Shown piece by piece: positions 10,508 to 19,739 of a stretch of DNA of 64,000 bases (positions within the stretch are counted from its first letter, which is position 1; the number at the start of each line of letters is the position of its first letter). The notes below the pieces were generated by a model. The model saw only the letters and a list, made by a program, of their open reading frames with translations, was not told where the DNA came from and did not search any database. The position numbers and the translations under genes are program-made. Origin of the DNA: Rhodobacteraceae bacterium IMCC1909 (GTDB taxonomy: Bacteria > Pseudomonadota > Alphaproteobacteria > Rhodobacterales > Rhodobacteraceae); assembly GCA_030704425.1 (NCBI GenBank), contig JAPDHM010000002.1:682001-746000 (forward strand). The letters are read 5' to 3'.

Positions 10508-11032
10508 TTATTTATCCGCGGTCAATTCAATCACGAGGCAGGGGCCCCGCAGCATTGGATGATTGAGCGTAAACTCACTCAATCCGACGCCACACCAGGC
10601 GCGGCTCAAATGATCTTGCATCGCGGCAAACAGATCCCCTTGCCGCCAATAGCGCGGCCAACCACCGGGAGGGTCAACCGCCTCAAATAAAGTTCCAGTT
10701 GGTAAAAAATTTGAACAATCAATTTGTTGATAAGTCTTCCCATCAGACCCCATCACCGCCAAGACCCAATCTTGCATCTGCCCATGCCATGCAATGCCAC
10801 AAGCCGCATCCTCGCCCTGTGCTATCGCGCAGGCTTCGATGACTGAGACCCGCGCGCCTAAAAGATCTGCAACCGACGCGATAGCCTTGGCGCGCTGGGG
10901 GCTTGCAGTCCTGTCTGAGGGAGGGCGCATCCACATGCTGGCAGGCGCAGTTGTCACCTGCGCGCCCCAACCGGCCTCGCCGTGTGCAAACTCCTGAAGG
11001 CCGTAATAACCATGCGCATCATCCGCGACCAT
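10508..11032 (-). CDS. Hypothetical protein upstream of gnd
   Basis: A 174-residue soluble protein without signal peptide or membrane segment. It is rich in Trp, Gly and Met (WMRPPSDRT, PPGGWPRYWRQGDLF) and has several Cys residues but no spaced CxxC motif. I do not recognise a family. It ends 22 bases before the gnd start on the same strand, so co-transcription is likely. Codon usage looks like the neighbouring genes, which supports a real coding region. The ribosome-binding site (GAGGGTG) is modest. Confidence 0.55.
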   Translation of the reverse strand: MVADDAHGYYGLQEFAHGEAGWGAQVTTAPASMWMRPPSDRTASPQRAKAIASVADLLGARVSVIEACAIAQGEDAACGIAWHGQMQDWVLAVMGSDGKTYQQIDCSNFLPTGTLFEAVDPPGGWPRYWRQGDLFAAMQDHLSRAWCGVGLSEFTLNHPMLRGPCLVIELTADK

Positions 11033-11071
11033 GGCAACACCCTCACCTAAGCCCTTAAGATCTTGGGATTG

Positions 11072-11302
11072 TCACAGTTTATTGAAAAGATGACTCACAC
11101 CGAGACCAAGCCAAATCTCTTGGCTCTTCTGTGAGAATACAACCATGTGATGAGAGACTTGGAAATAATCAGGGTGCGCCTCATCAACCTGTTCGGTCTG
11201 GACAGAAAACCCTTGGCGTTCCAACCAATCTAGAGGCGCTGGCGCGCGCCATCGCCCCATCCAATCAAATCTTCGAACCAAACCTCCAATATTTAAGGAC
11301 AT
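11072..11302 (-). CDS. Small hypothetical protein, possibly a gene fragment
   Basis: A 76-residue frame with composition similar to real genes (RWRAPAPLDWLERQGF, VFSQKSQEIWLGLG). There is no strong ribosome-binding site at the ATG; the AAGGAGAG box lies some 20 bases upstream. A stop codon sits three codons before the ATG. The central WLERQGFSV stretch would fit the C-terminal part of a small-molecule methyltransferase or similar alpha/beta protein, so this may be a remnant; that is a guess. It precedes the gnd-side hypothetical gene on the same strand. Confidence 0.4.
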   Translation of the reverse strand: MSLNIGGLVRRFDWMGRWRAPAPLDWLERQGFSVQTEQVDEAHPDYFQVSHHMVVFSQKSQEIWLGLGVSHLFNKL

Positions 11303-11407
11303 GATAGATCACTCTATGAGAAACGTCCCTCTCTCCTTAACCCTTAATCTGCAAACAACCAGAGCCAAGCAGGGATTTCACCTAAAATCATGCCCCAAGC
11401 GGCCTGT

Positions 11408-12331
11408 TTAGTCTAGACACCAGCGCATAATCGCTTTTTGCGCATGCAACCGGTTTTCCGCCTCATCGAAGACCACCGAATGCGGCCCATCCATCACAGA
11501 GCTGGTGACCTCTTCGTTGCGGTGTGCGGGCAAGCAATGCATGAAAAGAGCATCCGGCTTGGCCTGCGCCATCAATGCATCATCGACCTGATAGGGGCGC
11601 AATTGATTGTGGCGCCGCTCGCGTGCGGTTTGGCTGTCGTGCATAGAGATCCAAGTGTCCGTCAGCAATAGATCCGCGCCGCGCACCGCTTCTTTTACGT
11701 CCCGCTGGATCTCAATATTCACACCTTTGGCCCGCGCGTTCTCAACAAATTTCGCCTCGGGATCCAGCGTCGCTGGGCCGGCAAAAACGAAATCAAAGCC
11801 AAATTGCCCGGCCGCATGGATGAAGCTCGCACAAACGTTGTTGCCATCACCCGTCCAGACCACGCGCTTGCCCCGAATAGAGCCGCGATGCTCTTCAAAA
11901 GTCAAGATATCGGCCATGATTTGGCATGGATGGCTGCGGTTGGTCAGCCCATTGATCACCGGAACACTGGCATAATCGGCCATTTCCAGCAGGGTTGCCT
12001 CCTCAAAAGTGCGGATCATGATCATGTCCACATAACGGCTCAAAACCCGTGCCGTATCCGCGATGGTTTCCCCATGGCCCAGCTGCATTTCGCTGCCGGA
12101 CAAAACCATGGTCTGCCCACCCATCTGCCGCACGCCAAGATCAAAGCTCACGCGGGTGCGCGTGGATGGCTTTTCAAAAATCAACGCCACCATCTTGCCC
12201 TCAAGTGGGCGTTCAGCATCCAACATGCCTTTGAACAGGCCGGCACGCGCCGTCTTGATCCGCGCGGCCTCATCCAAAATGCCACGTAAATTTTGGGGAT
12301 CAACCTGATCAATATCGAGAAAATTCTGCAT
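11408..12331 (-). CDS. argF: Ornithine carbamoyltransferase
   Basis: A 307-residue enzyme of arginine biosynthesis that joins ornithine and carbamoyl phosphate into citrulline. The carbamoyl-phosphate motif STRTR is at residues 56-60, HPCQ is in the centre ([11 protein letters not shown]), the ornithine loop DTWISM follows, and HCLP lies near the C-terminus. Length is standard. It follows argD on the same strand with about 70 bases between, as in most Rhodobacterales, so the pair forms an operon. Carbamoyl phosphate would come from CarAB, whose large subunit is encoded at 26.5 kb. Confidence 0.97.
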   Translation of the reverse strand: MQNFLDIDQVDPQNLRGILDEAARIKTARAGLFKGMLDAERPLEGKMVALIFEKPSTRTRVSFDLGVRQMGGQTMVLSGSEMQLGHGETIADTARVLSRYVDMIMIRTFEEATLLEMADYASVPVINGLTNRSHPCQIMADILTFEEHRGSIRGKRVVWTGDGNNVCASFIHAAGQFGFDFVFAGPATLDPEAKFVENARAKGVNIEIQRDVKEAVRGADLLLTDTWISMHDSQTARERRHNQLRPYQVDDALMAQAKPDALFMHCLPAHRNEEVTSSVMDGPHSVVFDEAENRLHAQKAIMRWCLD

Positions 12332-12402
12332 CTTTAAACTGTCCTATAGGCTGGCGGCGTGCAATGCTGCACCATCCGCCGAAATGTGAAAAGCCGCGCT
12401 GT

Positions 12403-13581
12403 TCATTGCGTAGATTGAACCGTTTGCGCCGCCGTCTCCAACCGCTCCAGCGCCTGAGCAATCTCCGCGTTTGATATGGTCAACGCGGGAAGCACACGCA
12501 CGACGTTTTCGGCCGCAGGGACGGTCAACACCTCGCAGTCATATCCGGCTGTGACCACATCCATATTGCTCGCCTTGCATTTCAGACCCAGCATCAACCC
12601 CGCGCCCGTCACACCCTCAAACACATCAGGATATTGCGCGACCAACCCTTCAAGGCCTTGGCGCAGCGCCCCAGATTTTCGGCTCACCCCTGCCAGAAAT
12701 TCAGGAGCAGCCACCTCATCCAAGACAGCACTTGCCACCGCACAACCCAAGGGATTGCCACCATAGGTCGAGCCATGTGTCCCTGCCCCCATCCCGCTTG
12801 CGGCCTTTTCATTCGCTAAAACCGCCCCGATGGGGAAGCCCCCACCAAGACCTTTGGCCACCATCATAATATCGGGATCAATCCCTGCCCACTCATGGGC
12901 AAACAATTTCCCTGTCCGTCCCACGCCGCATTGCACCTCATCAAAAATCAGCAAGATCCCGTGGCTGTCACAAAAATCGCGCAAGCCTTTCAAACAATGA
13001 TCCGGCACAGGGCGGATACCGCCCTCCCCCTGGATCGGCTCGATCAATATGGCGGCGGTCTTTTCATTGACTGCCGCATGCAGCGCATCGTGATCTGCAA
13101 ATGGCAATTGCACGAAACCGGGCAGCAAAGGCCCAAAGCCTTTCGTCAGCTTCTCCGCACCAGCAGCTGCAATCCCTGCGGAGGAGCGCCCATGAAACGC
13201 CCCCTCAAAGGCAATAATTTCCACGCGCTCTGGCTGACCCTTGTCGTAGAAATATTTGCGCGCCATTTTCACGACCAATTCACAGGACTCCGTCCCAGAA
13301 TTGGTAAAAAACACCGTATCGGCAAAGGTCAGATCCACCAGCTGATCGGCGAGTTTCTGTTGCGCGGGAATATGGTACAAATTGGACGTATGCCACAATT
13401 GACCCGCTTGCGCCGTCAGCGCCGCCACCAGTTTCGGATGCGCATGTCCCAGGCTGTTGACCGCAATCCCAGCGCCCAGATCCAAAAATCGCCGACCGTC
13501 ATCGCTGGTCAACCAGCTGCCTGAGCCAGAGACAAACGAAAACGGAGCGCGATTATAGGTGGGCAGAATCGAAGGGATCAT
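12403..13581 (-). CDS. argD: Acetylornithine/succinyldiaminopimelate aminotransferase
   Basis: A 392-residue class III PLP aminotransferase. It begins with the ArgD-type IPTYNRAPFSF segment and has TNSGTESCE, FHGRS, the cofactor-contacting IFDEVQCGVGRTG motif, and the Schiff-base lysine in MMVAKGLGGGFP. It converts N-acetylglutamate semialdehyde to N-acetylornithine with glutamate, and usually also serves lysine biosynthesis. It is the first gene of the argD-argF pair. GGAAAGCC-type purine-rich sequence precedes the ATG weakly. Confidence 0.95.
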   Translation of the reverse strand: MIPSILPTYNRAPFSFVSGSGSWLTSDDGRRFLDLGAGIAVNSLGHAHPKLVAALTAQAGQLWHTSNLYHIPAQQKLADQLVDLTFADTVFFTNSGTESCELVVKMARKYFYDKGQPERVEIIAFEGAFHGRSSAGIAAAGAEKLTKGFGPLLPGFVQLPFADHDALHAAVNEKTAAILIEPIQGEGGIRPVPDHCLKGLRDFCDSHGILLIFDEVQCGVGRTGKLFAHEWAGIDPDIMMVAKGLGGGFPIGAVLANEKAASGMGAGTHGSTYGGNPLGCAVASAVLDEVAAPEFLAGVSRKSGALRQGLEGLVAQYPDVFEGVTGAGLMLGLKCKASNMDVVTAGYDCEVLTVPAAENVVRVLPALTISNAEIAQALERLETAAQTVQSTQ

Positions 13582-13790
13582 CGGAAAGCCTTTCTAACGA
13601 GGAGGGAGTGAGAAAACCAAAATTGAGAAACACGCATTGGAGCGCAGAAACACGAGGGGCTGGCCGCGGTGCAGCGGTCATATCAGCGACGTCGGCGTCG
13701 CAAGGTGATTTCAGTCATCGTTTTCATGCCCTTACCATACCAAAGCCCCCCGGCCATGGAAAGTCCAAATATCCGCGTCGGCAAATCCCT

Positions 13791-14594
13791 TTAAGATTTC
13801 AACCGATACCCCCGCGCCAACCAAAACCAGGCCAAGCCAACCGCACAGATATTAGCCCCGCAAATCACAGCCAAAGCCATCCACGGGCTGCCATCGGAAA
13901 CCCCCAAAACACTGTAACGGCCGCCGTCGATGATATAGAACATCGGGTTCGCATGGATCAGTGGCTGCATCATTGAGGGCAAAGCTTGGATCGAATAGAA
14001 GGTCCCCGACAAGAAGGCCAAGGGTGTGATCACAAAATTTGAAATCGCGGCCATCTGATCAAACTTATAGGCATAGATGCTGCCCAAAAGCCCCAGCGCG
14101 CCCATGAACATCCCGCCCAAAATCACAAAAGCCAATGTCCAAAGCGGGTGGGCAACCCAAATGCCGAGGCTCAGCCCCATCGACAGACAGAGCACCGCAC
14201 CAATCACCAATCCGCGACCAATTCCGCCCACCAAGAATCCCACGGTCATTTCCAAAGGCGACAACGGCGGCATCAGAGTGTCGACAATAGAGCCCATGAC
14301 TTTCGCCGAAAGCATGGAAGAGGACGTATTGGCAAAAGAATTTTGTATCACCGTCATCATCAACAAACCGGGCGCCAGAAAGCTGACATAATCAAACCCC
14401 ATCACATCCGAGCGACCCGGACCGATGGCAATGGAAAAAACCAATAGAAACAAACCTGCCGTGATCAATGGTGCAAAAATTGTCTGCTGCCAAATCGCCA
14501 GATAGCGCATATTTTCGCGGCGAATGAGCGTCCAAAGGCCCAGCCAATTGACCCGTCCAAAGCGTCTAACGCCGAATTGAGAAACATTTGCCAC
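13791..14594 (-). CDS. ABC-2 type transporter permease
   Basis: A 267-residue inner-membrane protein with six hydrophobic segments and the ABC-2 membrane family features: FLAPGLLMMTVIQNSF after the second helix, LMPPLSPLE in the cytoplasmic loop, and the YSIQALP and NPMFYIIDGGRY stretches near the end. It resembles permeases of NodJ/drug/polysaccharide exporters. No ATP-binding partner lies next to it in this window, so its ATPase must be encoded elsewhere. It is divergent from gcrA. Substrate unknown. Confidence 0.85.
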   Translation of the reverse strand: MANVSQFGVRRFGRVNWLGLWTLIRRENMRYLAIWQQTIFAPLITAGLFLLVFSIAIGPGRSDVMGFDYVSFLAPGLLMMTVIQNSFANTSSSMLSAKVMGSIVDTLMPPLSPLEMTVGFLVGGIGRGLVIGAVLCLSMGLSLGIWVAHPLWTLAFVILGGMFMGALGLLGSIYAYKFDQMAAISNFVITPLAFLSGTFYSIQALPSMMQPLIHANPMFYIIDGGRYSVLGVSDGSPWMALAVICGANICAVGLAWFWLARGYRLKS

Positions 14595-14698
14595 AGTTTA
14601 TCTCCACTTGGGTGGTTGTCCTTAGCCTCAGTTGAGCCTAAAGTAGGACGCTGCATGGGTATCACCCGTTATTGCTACGAAATTCAAGGGGGGGCGTG

Positions 14699-15268
14699 AT
14701 GTCCTGGACTGATGAACGCGTCGAAGTTCTGAAAAAAATGTGGGGCGAGGGTCAATCGGCCAGTGTGATCGCCAAGGAATTGGGCGGCGTGACCCGCAAT
14801 GCGGTGATCGGCAAAGTGCACCGTTTGGGCCTGTCCAACCGAGTGACCTCGACCACGGCGAAGCCGGCCGCCAAGGAAAAGGCCAAGACACAGGCCAAGG
14901 CAAAGCCCGCCGCGCCCGCAACATCAGCCGCGCCGCCAAAACCGGCCGCGCCTGCGCCCGAAACCATGCGAGTCACCCCGCCAGCCGTGCGCAAGATCAT
15001 TCCTGCCGGCCAGCCTCTGCCGCCGCAGCCTTCGGCTAATGAGATCAGCCCGGAGGCTCTGGCCAAGGTCAATGAAGTGGAAAAGACCGCCAAGAAGATC
15101 AGCTTGATGGAATTGACCGAAAAAACCTGCAAATGGCCGGTCGGTGATCCGGCGACAGAGGATTTTTGGTTCTGCGGTCTGGCGGTGAAGGCCGGAAAAC
15201 CCTATTGCGAAGCGCATGTCGGGGTGGCCTTCCAACCCATGTCCAGCCGCCGCGACCGCCGCCGGTAA
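14699..15268 (+). CDS. gcrA: GcrA cell-cycle regulator
   Basis: A 189-residue alphaproteobacterial cell-cycle transcription factor. The N-terminus MSWTDERVEVLKKMWGEGQS plus TRNAVIGKVHRLGLSNR is the GcrA DNA-binding domain. A long Ala/Pro/Lys-rich linker (about residues 50-120) follows, then the conserved C-terminal segment CKWPVGDP...FWFCG that binds sigma-70 region 2. In Caulobacter GcrA activates promoters carrying methylated GANTC sites together with CcrM. I chose the ATG at 14699 because the protein then starts exactly at the family N-terminus and a G-rich Shine-Dalgarno stretch precedes it. Confidence 0.95.
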   Translation: MSWTDERVEVLKKMWGEGQSASVIAKELGGVTRNAVIGKVHRLGLSNRVTSTTAKPAAKEKAKTQAKAKPAAPATSAAPPKPAAPAPETMRVTPPAVRKIIPAGQPLPPQPSANEISPEALAKVNEVEKTAKKISLMELTEKTCKWPVGDPATEDFWFCGLAVKAGKPYCEAHVGVAFQPMSSRRDRRR

Positions 15269-15419
15269 GCCAGCCCACTTGAAATCCGCCAGCCTCTTGA
15301 TATTCTGAAAAGAAAATTTTGAGCACGGGGATGTCGTGGAAATTTCTTTAATGCTGTGAGATTGGAGCCTGCGCCAAAATTCGGCGTTCGGCGGGCCGAT
15401 TGTGTGTTTCATCGTTTTG

Positions 15420-16604
15420 ATGCGCGTACCGGCACTTCGCAACACCGCAGATAACCCAAGTGATCGCGCATATTGGCGTGATCTGCTGCGCCACGATCGC
15501 CCGGCGGAACGCTACCGTTCGGTGATGCGCCGAGGGTTGGATTGGCTCGACTCCCGGCTCTCCTCCCATAAGGCGCAGCAAGGCCCGGCACAAAAGGCTT
15601 GGAACTGTGGCCTGCTCAACGCCACCATGGCCCTCGCCCTTGCCTATCCTATTTTGGCCATCACAATCCAATGGCTCTGCGGCCATGCGATTGATTTTGG
15701 CGGTCAGGAGGTGATTGCGGCCAGCCCACCAAATGCGCGGATATTTACCGCGGTTTGGCTCGGATCTTCGTTATTCTTTTACCTTTTTGCCGGAGTGTCA
15801 AAATCCCGGTGGCGCTGGCCATCGTTTATCCTCGCCACCGGGATTTTGCTCTTGGGATTAAGTTACGCCGATCGCTATGCTGTGCCAGAAAATGTCGCAT
15901 TCCCAGTCGCAGGCGCAAGCGCAGCCGCAGTCGCATTCGTAGGCGCAGGTGTAGGCGCAGTCGCATTCGCAGTCGCAGAGGTGCGCTCTTCCCGCCCTAT
16001 GGCCTGGCGCTTACTCTATTGCGGCGTTTTGGTGACCCTTTTGATCGTGGCGATCAAAGGGCCAGATGATTTTGGTGCGGGCCAGCGCACCCAAGCGGTT
16101 TTCTTCATGCTGACCTTTTGCCTCTTGCCGCTGGCCAACGCGGTTTTTGATTTCGCCTCTGTCGGTTTGACCCGCTATCTGCTCCGCCTGGGGCTTGAGC
16201 AAAAGCGGGCGGCTTGGCCGGCGGTGTTAGATGGGCTGGGCGGGATTGCCATTTTCTTTGCCTTGGGATGCACGCTCATCGCCTTTGTTGTTCCGGCCCA
16301 TGGGGTGCCTCTTGTGGATTTGGCGCAGCTTTTTACCGATCTGCGCAGGACGCCCGGCGATTATGTCTGGTTGATGATAACGCTGTTTTTCACCCTCATA
16401 CCCACGCTATTGCATCTCTCTGTCGCGGTGCTCACCATGGCGCTACAATACCCTGCATGGTGGTGCAATTTTGTGGCTGGTCTTTTGAAGCGCGGAGAGC
16501 AGAGCGGGCAAGCGGCCTTCTTCTCTGGCCTCTTTATTTGCGCCATGATCACCATCGTGCTTTGGGTTTTTGAAACCTTCGCCTGGGCCATTGGCGGGAT
16601 ATAG
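15420..16604 (+). CDS. Multi-pass membrane protein, unknown function
   Basis: A 394-residue protein with about 45 polar N-terminal residues ([24 protein letters not shown]) followed by roughly eight to nine hydrophobic segments. I recognise no family. One segment ([24 protein letters not shown] by parts) is encoded by a degenerate tandem repeat with a 30-base period at 15926-15985, so this helix may vary in length between strains. The ATG at 15420 is preferred over an upstream GTG at 15402; neither has a strong ribosome-binding site. It lies between gcrA and rimO on the same strand. Confidence 0.6.
   Translation: MRVPALRNTADNPSDRAYWRDLLRHDRPAERYRSVMRRGLDWLDSRLSSHKAQQGPAQKAWNCGLLNATMALALAYPILAITIQWLCGHAIDFGGQEVIAASPPNARIFTAVWLGSSLFFYLFAGVSKSRWRWPSFILATGILLLGLSYADRYAVPENVAFPVAGASAAAVAFVGAGVGAVAFAVAEVRSSRPMAWRLLYCGVLVTLLIVAIKGPDDFGAGQRTQAVFFMLTFCLLPLANAVFDFASVGLTRYLLRLGLEQKRAAWPAVLDGLGGIAIFFALGCTLIAFVVPAHGVPLVDLAQLFTDLRRTPGDYVWLMITLFFTLIPTLLHLSVAVLTMALQYPAWWCNFVAGLLKRGEQSGQAAFFSGLFICAMITIVLWVFETFAWAIGGI
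15926..15985 (+). repeat. Degenerate 30-base tandem repeat inside a membrane-protein gene
   Basis: The sequence CGCAGTCGCATTCG occurs at 15926 and again at 15956, exactly 30 bases later. The bases around and before it are built from GCAG/GCGC hexamer-like units. It encodes an Ala/Val/Gly-rich hydrophobic stretch. Because the period is a multiple of three, copy-number change would keep the frame. Confidence 0.75.
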
Positions 16605-16656
16605 GCTCGGCAATCTGCCATCTACACATCTCCGCAATCTCTGCTATAGCAGCGCT

Positions 16657-18030
16657 ATGGCACAGAATCCTCCCCACCTCCGCCCTGACCTCGCGCCCAA
16701 AGCGCGGATTGAAACCCCGCGCCCGGGCCAGCCGACCATCGGCATGGTATCGCTGGGCTGTCCCAAGGCTTTGGTCGACAGCGAGCGCATTTTGACCCGC
16801 CTGCGCGCGGAGGGCTATGCCATCAGCTCCGACTACGCCGGCGCAGAGGCGGTGATTGTCAACACCTGCGGCTTTCTTGACAGCGCCAAGGCGGAAAGTC
16901 TTGAGGCGATTGGTGAGGCGCTGCATCAAAACGGCAAGGTGATTGTCACCGGCTGTTTGGGGGCCAATCCGGAGTATATCACCGGCGCGCATCCCAAGGT
17001 TTTGGCCGTCACCGGCCCGCATCAATATGAGCAGGTTTTGGATGCCGTCCATGCCGCCGTGCCGCCCGCGCCGGATCCTTTCGTGGATCTACTGCCCGCC
17101 TCCGGCGTCTCTCTCACGCCGCGGCACTACAGCTATTTGAAAATCTCCGAGGGCTGCAATCATAAGTGCAAATTTTGCATCATTCCCGATATGCGCGGCA
17201 AATTGGTCAGCCGCCCGCCGCGTGCGATCCTACGGGAGGCGGAAAAATTGGTTGAGGCTGGGGTGCGCGAGCTATTGGTGATCTCACAAGACACCAGCGC
17301 CTATGGCATTGACATTAAAACGACAGCCGAGGGCGATCTGCGCCCGCATATCACCGATCTGGCCCGCGAACTGGGGCAATTGGGCGCTTGGGTGCGGCTA
17401 CATTATGTCTACCCCTACCCGCATGTGCGCCATTTGATCCCACTGATGGCCGAGGGGGTGATCCTGCCCTATCTCGACATTCCCTTTCAACACGCCCATC
17501 CCGATGTGCTCAAACGCATGGCCCGCCCCGCCGTAGCGTCCAAAACGCTGGATGAGATTGCCGCCTGGCGCAAAGATTGCCCAGAGATCACCCTGCGGTC
17601 GACCTTCATTGTCGGCTACCCTGGCGAGACTGAAGCTGAATTCCAAACCCTGCTTGATTGGATGGATGAGGCGCAGCTCGACCGCGTTGGGTGTTTTCAA
17701 TATGAGAATGTCGCCGGTGCCCGCTCCAATGATCTGCCCGATCATGTCTCCCAGGAGGTCAAGCAGGACCGCTGGGACCGGTTTATGGAAAAGGCACAGG
17801 CTATTTCCGAGGCCAAACTGGCGGCCAAACTGGGCCAACATATGGAGGCTATCATCGACGAGCTGGACGCGGAGGGCATCGCCACCTGCCGCACCAAGGC
17901 CGACGCGCCCGAGATTGATGGCAATCTGTTTATCGACGAAGGCACCGAAGCCCTCGCGCCCGGCGATATTGTGACGGTCGAGGTTGACGAGGCGGGCGCC
18001 TATGACCTCTGGGGCCGAATTGTTTCTTAA
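16657..18030 (+). CDS. rimO: Ribosomal protein S12 methylthiotransferase RimO
   Basis: A 457-residue radical-SAM enzyme that adds a methylthio group to the conserved aspartate of ribosomal protein S12. The N-terminal UPF0004 domain has the [16 protein letters not shown] motif and the cluster cysteines in NTCGF and TGCLGA. The radical-SAM CxxxCxxC (CNHKCKFC) has its first Cys at about residue 167, and a C-terminal TRAM domain follows. CPKALVDSE and the length separate RimO from MiaB. The start at 16657 is chosen by family length; the frame is open further upstream into the preceding gene. Confidence 0.95.
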   Translation: MAQNPPHLRPDLAPKARIETPRPGQPTIGMVSLGCPKALVDSERILTRLRAEGYAISSDYAGAEAVIVNTCGFLDSAKAESLEAIGEALHQNGKVIVTGCLGANPEYITGAHPKVLAVTGPHQYEQVLDAVHAAVPPAPDPFVDLLPASGVSLTPRHYSYLKISEGCNHKCKFCIIPDMRGKLVSRPPRAILREAEKLVEAGVRELLVISQDTSAYGIDIKTTAEGDLRPHITDLARELGQLGAWVRLHYVYPYPHVRHLIPLMAEGVILPYLDIPFQHAHPDVLKRMARPAVASKTLDEIAAWRKDCPEITLRSTFIVGYPGETEAEFQTLLDWMDEAQLDRVGCFQYENVAGARSNDLPDHVSQEVKQDRWDRFMEKAQAISEAKLAAKLGQHMEAIIDELDAEGIATCRTKADAPEIDGNLFIDEGTEALAPGDIVTVEVDEAGAYDLWGRIVS

Positions 18031-18035
18031 AAATA

Positions 18036-18261
18036 GCCTCTGCATAACCCAGCCACCAAGCCAAAAGCACTTTGCCCGGTGGCAACACCGGGCAGCGCCT
18101 GCCTGCCCCCCGGCAGGCGCTGCCCTCATTTCGTGTTGAAATGGCGTTGTGCAGAGGTCTTTAAAACATGTAAAATTTGCCAAGGCCTTTGCGCTAAATT
18201 TCCAAAAGAACCGTCCCGATCATTCCTCTGAAAGACCTCTGCTTAACCCAACCGCCAAGCC
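18036..18261. repeat. Intergenic mosaic of direct and inverted repeats with strong hairpins
   Basis: This space between two convergent genes (rimO and an IMPACT-like gene) holds a unit CCTCTGC(A/T)TAACCCA(G/A)CC(A/G)CCAAGCC twice in direct orientation (18037-18062 and 18235-18261). An inverted part lies at 18146-18162: GCAGAGGTCTTT pairs perfectly with AAAGACCTCTGC at 18231-18242. Between them are two overlapping hairpins that exclude each other: GCCCGGTG-GCAA-CACCGGGC at 18074-18093, and a 14-bp perfect stem GGGCAGCGCCTGCC/GGCAGGCGCTGCCC at 18090-18125. It resembles a dispersed palindromic intergenic element, and it could also terminate transcripts from both sides. Confidence 0.7.
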
Positions 18262-18615
18262 TTAGGATGCGGGATGATCTAGGTAGAGACGCGTTGCCTC
18301 TTGCACATGGCAGAAGCGGTCGCCGCCGAGGTGTTTGCCGCCGTACCAGCGGGTCACGATGATCAGCTCACCGCTTCGCTCGGCCCGCTCCAACATGCGC
18401 AGAATGACCGTCCCGGCGCCGCTTTCTCCATCATCTGACTTCAGCGGCACCCCATCGAGTAGAACGCCCCAGCTGTTATGGGTCGCCTTGGCATATTTCT
18501 TGTCCCGTTTCAGATCTTGAAGCGCCGCATCAATCTGTGCTCGATCTGCAACCCAGCAGCCTGAGACCGCATATTTCGAGCCGCGGTCGCTGAGGATCAC
18601 GCCCAATTTCCTCAC
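18262..18615 (-). CDS. IMPACT/YigZ (UPF0029) family protein
   Basis: A 117-residue single-domain member of the UPF0029 family. The core motif KKYAKATHNSWGVLL followed by SDDGESGAGTVILRMLE and VTRWYGGKHLGGDRF is diagnostic of the YigZ/IMPACT N-terminal domain. In eukaryotes IMPACT regulates GCN2; the bacterial role is not settled. Unlike E. coli YigZ (about 200 residues) it lacks the second, EF-G-like domain. The start is a GTG with a poor ribosome-binding site, so the exact N-terminus is uncertain. It is preceded by the M48 lipoprotein gene on the same strand. Confidence 0.82.
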   Translation of the reverse strand: MRKLGVILSDRGSKYAVSGCWVADRAQIDAALQDLKRDKKYAKATHNSWGVLLDGVPLKSDDGESGAGTVILRMLERAERSGELIIVTRWYGGKHLGGDRFCHVQEATRLYLDHPAS

Positions 18616-18655
18616 AATCGCGCCCCTGGGGCAAGGGTCAGGGCGGCGCGTCCGG

Positions 18656-19351
18656 TCATAGCTCGGCCACCGCCGCCTTCACCCCGGCAATCCGATCTGC
18701 GTTGCGCGGGTGAGTGCCAAAGAACCGATTGCCCGCATCTGGAATGCGCGTGAAATAGGCCGCACCACGCACCGCATCAAAACCCGCTTTCTGCGTCATC
18801 TGCGCGCCGAGGCGATCCGCCTCAAGCTCAAAGGTTTTTGAATAATTGCGCCGGCCCACCGCTTCGCCAATTTCAGAGGCCGCATCGACCGATCGATTGG
18901 AGCCGCCCAAGGCTGCCGCCAGCACCTCAAAGAGCGTGGCCCCGCCGCGCGCCGATTGATCTTGCCGCTCCAAATGCCGCAAAATATGATGGGCCCCCTC
19001 GTGACCGATGACAAAGGCCACCTCATCGGCATTGTACATGTCTTCCAGCAGGGTCAGGGTAAATGCCAAGATAGGCTGTCCCTCTTCATTCTCCGTTTGA
19101 AACGCATTGGGCGCGCTGTCGGGACTTGGATCAATAGCTATTAAAAAGTCGCAATTCAAATCCGGGCTGGTGGTCCTGCAAGTCTCACGCACCACCGGCC
19201 GCATCCGGCGCATGGCGATGGCAAAACGCTCGGGCACATCCTCGGCCTTCAATACGCGCGGCTCATCGGCCCCCTCCAAAGGAGATTGCGCCACTGGCTT
19301 GAGTGTGCATCCAGCCAGAACCAACATCACTATCAGGGGAATGATCCGCAT
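18656..19351 (-). CDS. M48 family metalloprotease, lipoprotein
   Basis: A 231-residue zinc protease. From ATG 19351, which has a clear AAGGAGAGCGG ribosome-binding site, the protein begins with a type II signal peptide and lipobox LAGC (Cys15), so it should be a lipid-anchored envelope protein. The zinc motif HEGAH is at residues 117-121, and the third ligand Glu lies in FELEADRLG about 55 residues later. The NADRI motif sits near the C-terminus. It resembles BepA/LoiP-type small M48 proteases that handle outer-membrane proteins. It lacks the TPR domain of BepA. Target unknown. Confidence 0.88.
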   Translation of the reverse strand: MRIIPLIVMLVLAGCTLKPVAQSPLEGADEPRVLKAEDVPERFAIAMRRMRPVVRETCRTTSPDLNCDFLIAIDPSPDSAPNAFQTENEEGQPILAFTLTLLEDMYNADEVAFVIGHEGAHHILRHLERQDQSARGGATLFEVLAAALGGSNRSVDAASEIGEAVGRRNYSKTFELEADRLGAQMTQKAGFDAVRGAAYFTRIPDAGNRFFGTHPRNADRIAGVKAAVAEL

Positions 19352-19488
19352 TCCGCTCTCCTTAAACCTCTTCGGCAGCTTACCCATAAAACCGCTGCAA
19401 ACCAACCCTTTGATCCGTCCACTCAGGCGAGAAATTGCCCGCGACGCTTGTCCCTTGCACCGTGAGTAAATCTGATTAATGTAAGCAT

Positions 19489-19722
19489 ATGTTTACCATT
19501 GAACATGGCTTTGAAGCCACCTCTATCACTTTGATCGATGACACGGTCGGGGCTCTTTTGGAAGATGTGTGTATCAAGTCCTATGAGGACCGAATTGTCA
19601 TTGAGCAATGGGACGCCGCCCGCGACCGTGTGCACAGGATCACACTCTCTATGATCCAAGCCCGCGACCTTGCCGCTGCGCTGGACTTGCCCGAAGGCGT
19701 CTACCAAAGGGCCGAACCTTAA
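19489..19722 (+). CDS. Small conserved hypothetical protein
   Basis: A 77-residue acidic protein, MFTIEHGFEATSITL at the start, with no signal peptide or membrane segment and no recognised motif. It ends 17 bases before the start of the deacetylase gene on the same strand, and a GAGAAAGAGCC stretch lies between, so the two are likely co-transcribed. Its codon use resembles its neighbours. Function unknown. Confidence 0.6.
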   Translation: MFTIEHGFEATSITLIDDTVGALLEDVCIKSYEDRIVIEQWDAARDRVHRITLSMIQARDLAAALDLPEGVYQRAEP

Positions 19723-19739
19723 CTGAGAAAGAGCCACAG

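Noticed and set aside
14672-14698. Earlier GcrA start at 14672
   Set aside because: It would add nine residues before the highly conserved N-terminus MSWTDERVE.
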